Source: CAWJMN01 sp963844055
GTDB taxonomy: Bacteria; Planctomycetota; Planctomycetia; Pirellulales; Pirellulaceae
Length of the DNA stretch: 64,000 nt
Direction: 5' to 3'
Assembly (NCBI GenBank): GCA_963844055.1
Contig: CAWJMN010000002.1
Location: 1,798,001 to 1,862,000, forward strand
Below are positions 60,050 through 64,000 of the stretch, piece by piece. Positions within the stretch are counted from its first letter, which is position 1. Each line of letters opens with the position of its first letter. The notes beneath the pieces are model-generated. The model made no database searches. It was not told the DNA's origin and saw only the letters and a program-made list of their open reading frames with translations. The translations under genes were made by a program, and so were the position numbers.

Positions 60050-60338
60050 GGCAGCTCTGGCGATTGGCGAAGAGAAAAGCGGTCGGGGGATCTGCGGGTG
60101 GGCGGACCTCCTTTTGGCATCGTAGCGTCCCGACGGGGTAGAGGGTATCCCGCCCGGGGTTGATGCGGGGAAAATGGGGGAAATCCGCACGATCTTGCGG
60201 CCAAAGGCGCATCGCCCTAGTGCGTGTATAATGGGCTTTTTCGAGCCCGGAATAGGGTGTCGTCGCCGAAGCTTGGTCTTTGGCGCTGCCTTGTTGGGCC
60301 GGTTGAGTCACATCCCCTTTGGTAAGGTAATCGCGTCT

Positions 60339-61430
60339 GTGAAAGCTGGTATTGTCGGACTGCCCAATGTTGGCAAGAGCACCCTTTTTAATGCATTGAC
60401 CAGTTCTAAGGCCGCGCAGAGCGCTAACTATCCGTTCTGCACGATTGAGCCGAACGAAGGGATCGTGAGCGTTCCGGATGATCGGCTGCGCATCATCAGC
60501 ACGTACATCGTGCCGAAGAAGCTGGTCCCTACGGCGCTGAAGCTGGTCGATATCGCGGGCATCGTCAAAGGGGCGAGCGAAGGGCAAGGGCTTGGCAACA
60601 AGTTTCTTAGCCACATCCGCGAAGTAGATGCGATCTTGCAAGTGGTTCGCTGTTTTGAAGATCCCGACGTGATCCACGTTGCGGGCGAAGTGAATCCGCT
60701 GGCCGACATCGAAACGATTGAGATCGAATTGATGCTGGCGGACATCCAGGTGCTGGAGACCGCGCTGCCGAAGGCCGAACGCTCGGCTCGCACGGGAGAC
60801 AAAGAAGCGAAGCAGCGTGTGGAAGTGATCAAGAAGTGTTTGGCCCACCTGGCAACGGATGAACCGCTGCGCAAGTTCAAGATGGACCCCGCAGATGCGC
60901 TGGCCATTTCGAGCTTTGGACTGATGTCGGCCAAGCCGGTGTTGTATGTGGCAAACGTCGACGAGACCGACTTGGCAGGCAAGGGACCGCTGGTCCAAAA
61001 GCTGCGCGATTTTGCGACCAAGGTTGGGGCATCGGTAGTGCCGGTCTGTGCCAAGTTGGAAGCGGAGATTGCCGAACTGGATGAAGCCGATCGGGCCGAG
61101 ATGTTGGCTTCGGCCGGCATTGTGGAACCGGCGCTGGCTGTGCTGGCTCGGGAAGCTTATCGCGTGCTGGGACTTCAGAGCTACTTCACGGCGGGTGAAA
61201 CGGAAGTTCGGGCTTGGACCATTCCTGTTGGGGCTACGGCTCCTCAAGCAGCGGGCGTGATCCACACGGATTTTGAGAAGGGCTTTATTCGCGTCGAAGT
61301 TTTCTCCGTCGCGGACCTTGAGACCTACAAGAGTGAAAAAGAGATTCGCCAAGCAGGAAAGCTGCGGGTGGAAGGTAAAGCGTACGTGATGCAGGATGGC
61401 GATATTTGCCACTTCCTGTTCAACACGTAA
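60339..61430 (+). CDS. ychF: Redox-regulated ATPase YchF (Obg family)
   Basis: The GTG at 60339 gives MKAGIVGLPNVGKSTLFNAL, the invariant YchF start, and 363 residues, the usual length; an upstream extension of the frame is not coding. The P-loop is GLPNVGKS. LVDIAGIVKGASEGQGLGNK is the G3 region, and the nucleotide-base motif is a non-canonical Asn-x-x-Glu type (VANVDETDLAGKGPL), which explains ATP preference. The C-terminal TGS domain has TDFEKGFIRVEVFSVADLET and AYVMQDGDICHFLFNT. YchF binds ribosomes and takes part in oxidative-stress responses. AAGG lies 11 bases upstream of the start. Confidence 0.97.
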   Translation: MKAGIVGLPNVGKSTLFNALTSSKAAQSANYPFCTIEPNEGIVSVPDDRLRIISTYIVPKKLVPTALKLVDIAGIVKGASEGQGLGNKFLSHIREVDAILQVVRCFEDPDVIHVAGEVNPLADIETIEIELMLADIQVLETALPKAERSARTGDKEAKQRVEVIKKCLAHLATDEPLRKFKMDPADALAISSFGLMSAKPVLYVANVDETDLAGKGPLVQKLRDFATKVGASVVPVCAKLEAEIAELDEADRAEMLASAGIVEPALAVLAREAYRVLGLQSYFTAGETEVRAWTIPVGATAPQAAGVIHTDFEKGFIRVEVFSVADLETYKSEKEIRQAGKLRVEGKAYVMQDGDICHFLFNT

Positions 61431-61466
61431 ACGCAGGTTGTTTACAAACCGAAGCCGGGGGTTGTG

Positions 61467-61919
61467 ATGTCGTCTTCTGTGCCTCCGGATCAGTTTGGCA
61501 ATGGTCCGCAGCTTCGTAACCCGGATGAAGAAAACCTGCGTCTGCTGGCGATTTTGCACTACGTATTAGGCGGGCTGGGAGTGCTTTGCTCCGGCTTTCC
61601 GCTGATCTACGTAGCGATTGGGATCGCGCTAATTTCGTCGGCCAAGGAAGAGCAAGCGAAGATGGTGGGTCCGATCTTCGCCATCTTTGGCGGTGTGGTC
61701 ACCGTACTTTTGATCCTGTTTTCGGCGCTGGTGATCTATTCGGGGCGCTGCTTGGCAGGACATCGTAACCGGATGCTGAGCCTGGTTGTGGCGGGGATTA
61801 GCTGCGTGAACGTTTTGAACTTTCCGCTGGGCATGGCCCTGGGAATCTTCACGATGATCGTGCTCTTTCGTCCTTCGGTACAGGCCCTCTACGAAGCGAA
61901 CCAGAATCGGCCAATTTAA
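61467..61919 (+). CDS. Small membrane protein of unknown function
   Basis: The 150-residue protein starts at the ATG at 61467, or one codon earlier at a GTG. The N-terminal 25 residues are polar; three to four helices follow (YVLGGLGVLCSGFPLIYVAI, VGPIFAIFGGVVTVLLILF, MLSLVVAGISCVNVL, LGMALGIFTMIVL). The pattern FPLGMALGIFTMIVLFRPSV near the end is shared by many small bacterial membrane proteins without known function. It follows ychF by 36 bases on the same strand and may be cotranscribed. Confidence 0.75.
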   Translation: MSSSVPPDQFGNGPQLRNPDEENLRLLAILHYVLGGLGVLCSGFPLIYVAIGIALISSAKEEQAKMVGPIFAIFGGVVTVLLILFSALVIYSGRCLAGHRNRMLSLVVAGISCVNVLNFPLGMALGIFTMIVLFRPSVQALYEANQNRPI

Positions 61920-62110
61920 GCCGGACCATCGCGGCGACTCTATTGCCCCTACATCCGCTACAGGCGTTCTAACGCGTGTGTGGCAAAGGGTTGTTCGTGC
62001 CTTGCGGTTCTTCGTGCGCTAGGCAGTTTTGTAGTGGCAATTAGCCTGAAGCTTGAGCGCCAGGCGCTTGTGTCGATGAGGCCTACTTTCGTTTTCCAAG
62101 GAACTACCGC

Positions 62111-63511
62111 ATGTCGTGGATGGTGCTGATGGCACTGGTGACCGCGCTGGCATGCGGACTGCGCAGTGAGAGTAGTGCGCTACTGCCGATGGCAGGTGCT
62201 TGGGCGCTGCTGGCTGCTTGGGGGGGGCCCCTGGTGGCGACGGCAGGGAGCTGGGTCCTTTGCCAGCGACTAAAACAGGGGCGGGCGAGTGAGCGCTGGT
62301 TTGCCAATGCCGCACAAATGTTGGAATCGTGCGCGATCTTGCTTTGGAGCTTGGGGAACGCCATTTGGTGTTGTCAGGCAACGCCCTTGAATGGTCAGGC
62401 CCTTTGGGGAGAGATGCCAGCGGGGCTGCTTCCGCTGATAAATGTGATGAGCCTGCTGCTGCCAGTGCTGATGCTACTGGGGATAACCTGGATGGGGCTA
62501 TTTCAATTGCAGTGGGGTTGGTACGCAGCCAGCTTGCTACGAGGCGACGTCTGTCAGCATGAACCACGTTTATTGCCCTTCTTGTGGCGGCAGTATCGGC
62601 AGAGTGTTTTGCCGCTGATTGTGCCGGCGCTGGTGATGCTATTGTTGCAGGGACTTTGCGCGACGATCTTGCCCGAAAGTAGCCAAGCGACTCTGGGGAT
62701 GTTGGCCGACGGTTCGGCAGGAGAAGCTTCGCTAGTGGTTTATGGCATTATGACGATTGCGGTGCTGCTGATTGTGGTGCTGGTTTCGCCGCTGGTGATT
62801 CGGATGAGTTGGCCGTCGGCACCACTGGCTGATCCGCTGCTTCGGGAGTCGATGCAAGCAACGCTGGCGGCTTCTGGCTGCCGAGTGCGTGAGATTCGGG
62901 TGTGGAAGAGTCAGCGTCGTTCGTTCAATGCGGCCGTGGTGGGATATGTTTCGCCGCTGCGTTACTTGTTTGTTACCGAGCGATTGACGCTTGGGCTGGC
63001 GCCAGGTTCGCTCAATGCGGTGCTGCGGCATGAAGCGGCGCATGTGGCCTGTTCCCATTTGCTGAAGCGGCTATTGTGCATGTCGCTGCTGGGATTGGTG
63101 TGGCACCTGCTAAGTAGCGTCTCTTGGCAAACTTGGTTTGCTTCCGTGGGAATTTCTGCACCCGTGGCGATGGTGGGGGTGTGGTTGCTAGTTGCGTTGT
63201 ATGTGGTGTTGGTTGTTGGGGGCTATTCACGGCTTCTGGAATACGAGGCCGACGCTGCCGTTTGCTTTGACCCCTTCACACATACGCTTGATAGGACGGC
63301 GGGCGAGCAATTGATTGTGGCGCTGCGCCGGATTAGTCACGGGACAGCGGGGACCGACTGGATGCATCCGCCGCTTGCCAAGCGAATTGCTTTCTTGCAT
63401 GCGATCCTGGCAGATCCTGCGGTTGCCACCCGTTATCGAAAACGCTTAGCGCTTATCCCCTACGTGCTGATTGTGGTAGGGATCTTCTTGCTTGTGGGCA
63501 TTGCGGTGTAG
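62111..63511 (+). CDS. Membrane metalloprotease of the M48/M56 type
   Basis: The 466-residue protein has about eight membrane helices. The zinc motif HEAAH lies at 307-311 (VLRHEAAHVACSHLLKR) and the third ligand in LEYEADA at about 377-382, which is the M48 arrangement. The segment before it, SFNAAVVGYVSPLRYLFVTE, is the usual lead-in to an M48/M56 catalytic core. It should cleave proteins at the inner membrane, like HtpX or BlaR1-type sensors; no BlaI-like regulator is next to it, which speaks against a BlaR role. The gene stands alone, 191 bases after the small membrane gene. Confidence 0.85.
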   Translation: MSWMVLMALVTALACGLRSESSALLPMAGAWALLAAWGGPLVATAGSWVLCQRLKQGRASERWFANAAQMLESCAILLWSLGNAIWCCQATPLNGQALWGEMPAGLLPLINVMSLLLPVLMLLGITWMGLFQLQWGWYAASLLRGDVCQHEPRLLPFLWRQYRQSVLPLIVPALVMLLLQGLCATILPESSQATLGMLADGSAGEASLVVYGIMTIAVLLIVVLVSPLVIRMSWPSAPLADPLLRESMQATLAASGCRVREIRVWKSQRRSFNAAVVGYVSPLRYLFVTERLTLGLAPGSLNAVLRHEAAHVACSHLLKRLLCMSLLGLVWHLLSSVSWQTWFASVGISAPVAMVGVWLLVALYVVLVVGGYSRLLEYEADAAVCFDPFTHTLDRTAGEQLIVALRRISHGTAGTDWMHPPLAKRIAFLHAILADPAVATRYRKRLALIPYVLIVVGIFLLVGIAV

Positions 63512-63797
63512 TGGCACTGTGAAAGTGGTTGACGGTTTTTTGAGCCGATCGATAGAAAAAACGGCTGGGAAGCGGATCGTGCCCGCTACAGTCGTTAATC
63601 TCGGCAAAGACCGTTGGCTTGGAGGTTTGGGAACGCGCAAAAATCGCTTTTGCTAGCAGAGTTTTTTATCTAACCCAAACGATCCGTCGATCCGTATAGG
63701 GTGAAGGTCCGTTTGCATGTCCTTACAGATGGGCCTTGCGAGTGGCTTCGTTCGCCCTTTCCGCACAGATTCCGATTAGACCCCTAGGGATCCTACG

Positions 63798-64000
63798 ATG
63801 TTTGCGACGCAGATTGTTGTTCCCCTGGTTACGTCGTCCTTAGCTGAGCGCGTTGATACTGCCATTCAGGCAAGCCCGCATCGGTTTGGACGGCAGCTTC
63901 GATTTGAAACCGCTGGTGGCCATGTTGTGCTGCAAGGGCGGGTTGGAACTTACTTCCAGAAACAGATGGCGCAAGAGACGGTGCGCCGTGTCGAAGGAGT
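63798..64000 (+). CDS. BON-domain protein, N-terminal part
   Basis: The ATG at 63798 opens a frame that leaves the window after 67 codons. The visible part contains one BON-like domain: ASPHRFGRQLRFETAGGHVV, then LQGRVGTYFQKQMAQETVRR, then VEGV. BON domains bind membranes or lipids and appear in osmotically induced proteins. Planctomycetes carry short single-BON proteins of this kind. The gap before it (63512-63797) holds a TTGACG at about 63529-63534 but no clear -10. Confidence 0.7.
   Translation, partial: MFATQIVVPLVTSSLAERVDTAIQASPHRFGRQLRFETAGGHVVLQGRVGTYFQKQMAQETVRRVEG

Noticed and set aside
60174..60338. 55-codon N-terminal extension of ychF
   Set aside because: YchF proteins begin at MKAGIVGLPNVGKS, and the resulting 363 residues are the standard length.
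59856..61559. 567-codon open frame on the strand opposite ychF
   Set aside because: It mirrors ychF codons and its protein is rich in Arg, His and Gln with no domain; ychF on the plus strand is unambiguous.
1..64000. CRISPR arrays, tRNA or rRNA genes, transposase genes and prophage
   Set aside because: I looked for regular spacers, clover-leaf T-loop words and typical DDE or integrase motifs and found none. The repeats present are few and irregular.

Overview
The window looks like a chromosomal segment of a planctomycete, most likely of the Pirellulales (Blastopirellula/Bremerella-like). This rests on family content. It has a DUF1559 prepilin-like protein, a DUF1592-type c-type cytochrome protein followed by DUF1552 and DUF1501 proteins, a very large PVC-type secreted dehydrogenase with HEAT repeats and a heme domain, an FGly-type sulfatase, a DUF1080 protein, a Ser/Thr kinase with WD40 repeats, and many signal-peptide or Tat-exported proteins. 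No tRNA, rRNA, CRISPR array, prophage or insertion sequence was recognised.

Left part (1-29.5 kb): the tail of an unknown gene and a PIN-PhoH ATPase; two large secreted proteins and a DUF900 hydrolase; an epimerase closed by a clear intrinsic terminator; a Tat-exported protein and a ceramidase-like protein. The DUF1592/DUF1552/DUF1501 gene triad follows, then an SDR oxidoreductase, full-length NfeD, a TlpA-like thioredoxin, FxsA, a nucleoside-type MFS transporter overlapping a sulfatase, DUF2071, a small unknown protein and a GNAT acetyltransferase.

Replication core (29.5-39 kb): gyrB, a DUF721/DciA-like gene, dnaN, a 457-bp intergenic region, dnaA, a cysteine desulfurase, recJ and rpmG, all on the minus strand. 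The dnaN-dnaA gap carries an AT-rich stretch and several imperfect DnaA boxes. The G/C strand bias changes sign across it, so it is a good candidate for the chromosomal origin. The DnaA protein keeps its ATPase and DNA-binding domains but has no recognisable domain I.

Accessory stretch (39-50.5 kb): a DoxX-like protein, an orphan Imm22-type immunity protein set among shared short repeats, a PIG-L deacetylase, and a fused squalene-synthase-like/HpnE-like protein (squalene and hopanoid formation). Next come a Tat-exported epimerase, an unknown possibly nuclease-like protein, and a small membrane protein bracketed by a 38-bp direct repeat. A 74-bp repeat has copies at 41.0 and 47.1 kb. A DUF1080 protein and a BtuB-like TonB receptor complete the stretch. 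The receptor is preceded by a cobalamin riboswitch and its reading frame is broken by an apparent 1-nt deletion.

Right part (50.7-64 kb): a kinase-WD40 protein convergent with a long coiled-coil protein, a thioesterase, then a tightly coupled set on the minus strand (ModE-like regulator, six-helix membrane protein, TiaS-like IDDTD protein, DUF1559 pseudopilin) joined by two ATGA overlaps. This set is the best candidate for an undescribed functional unit. The window ends with ychF, a small membrane protein, an M48-type membrane metalloprotease and the start of a BON-domain gene.
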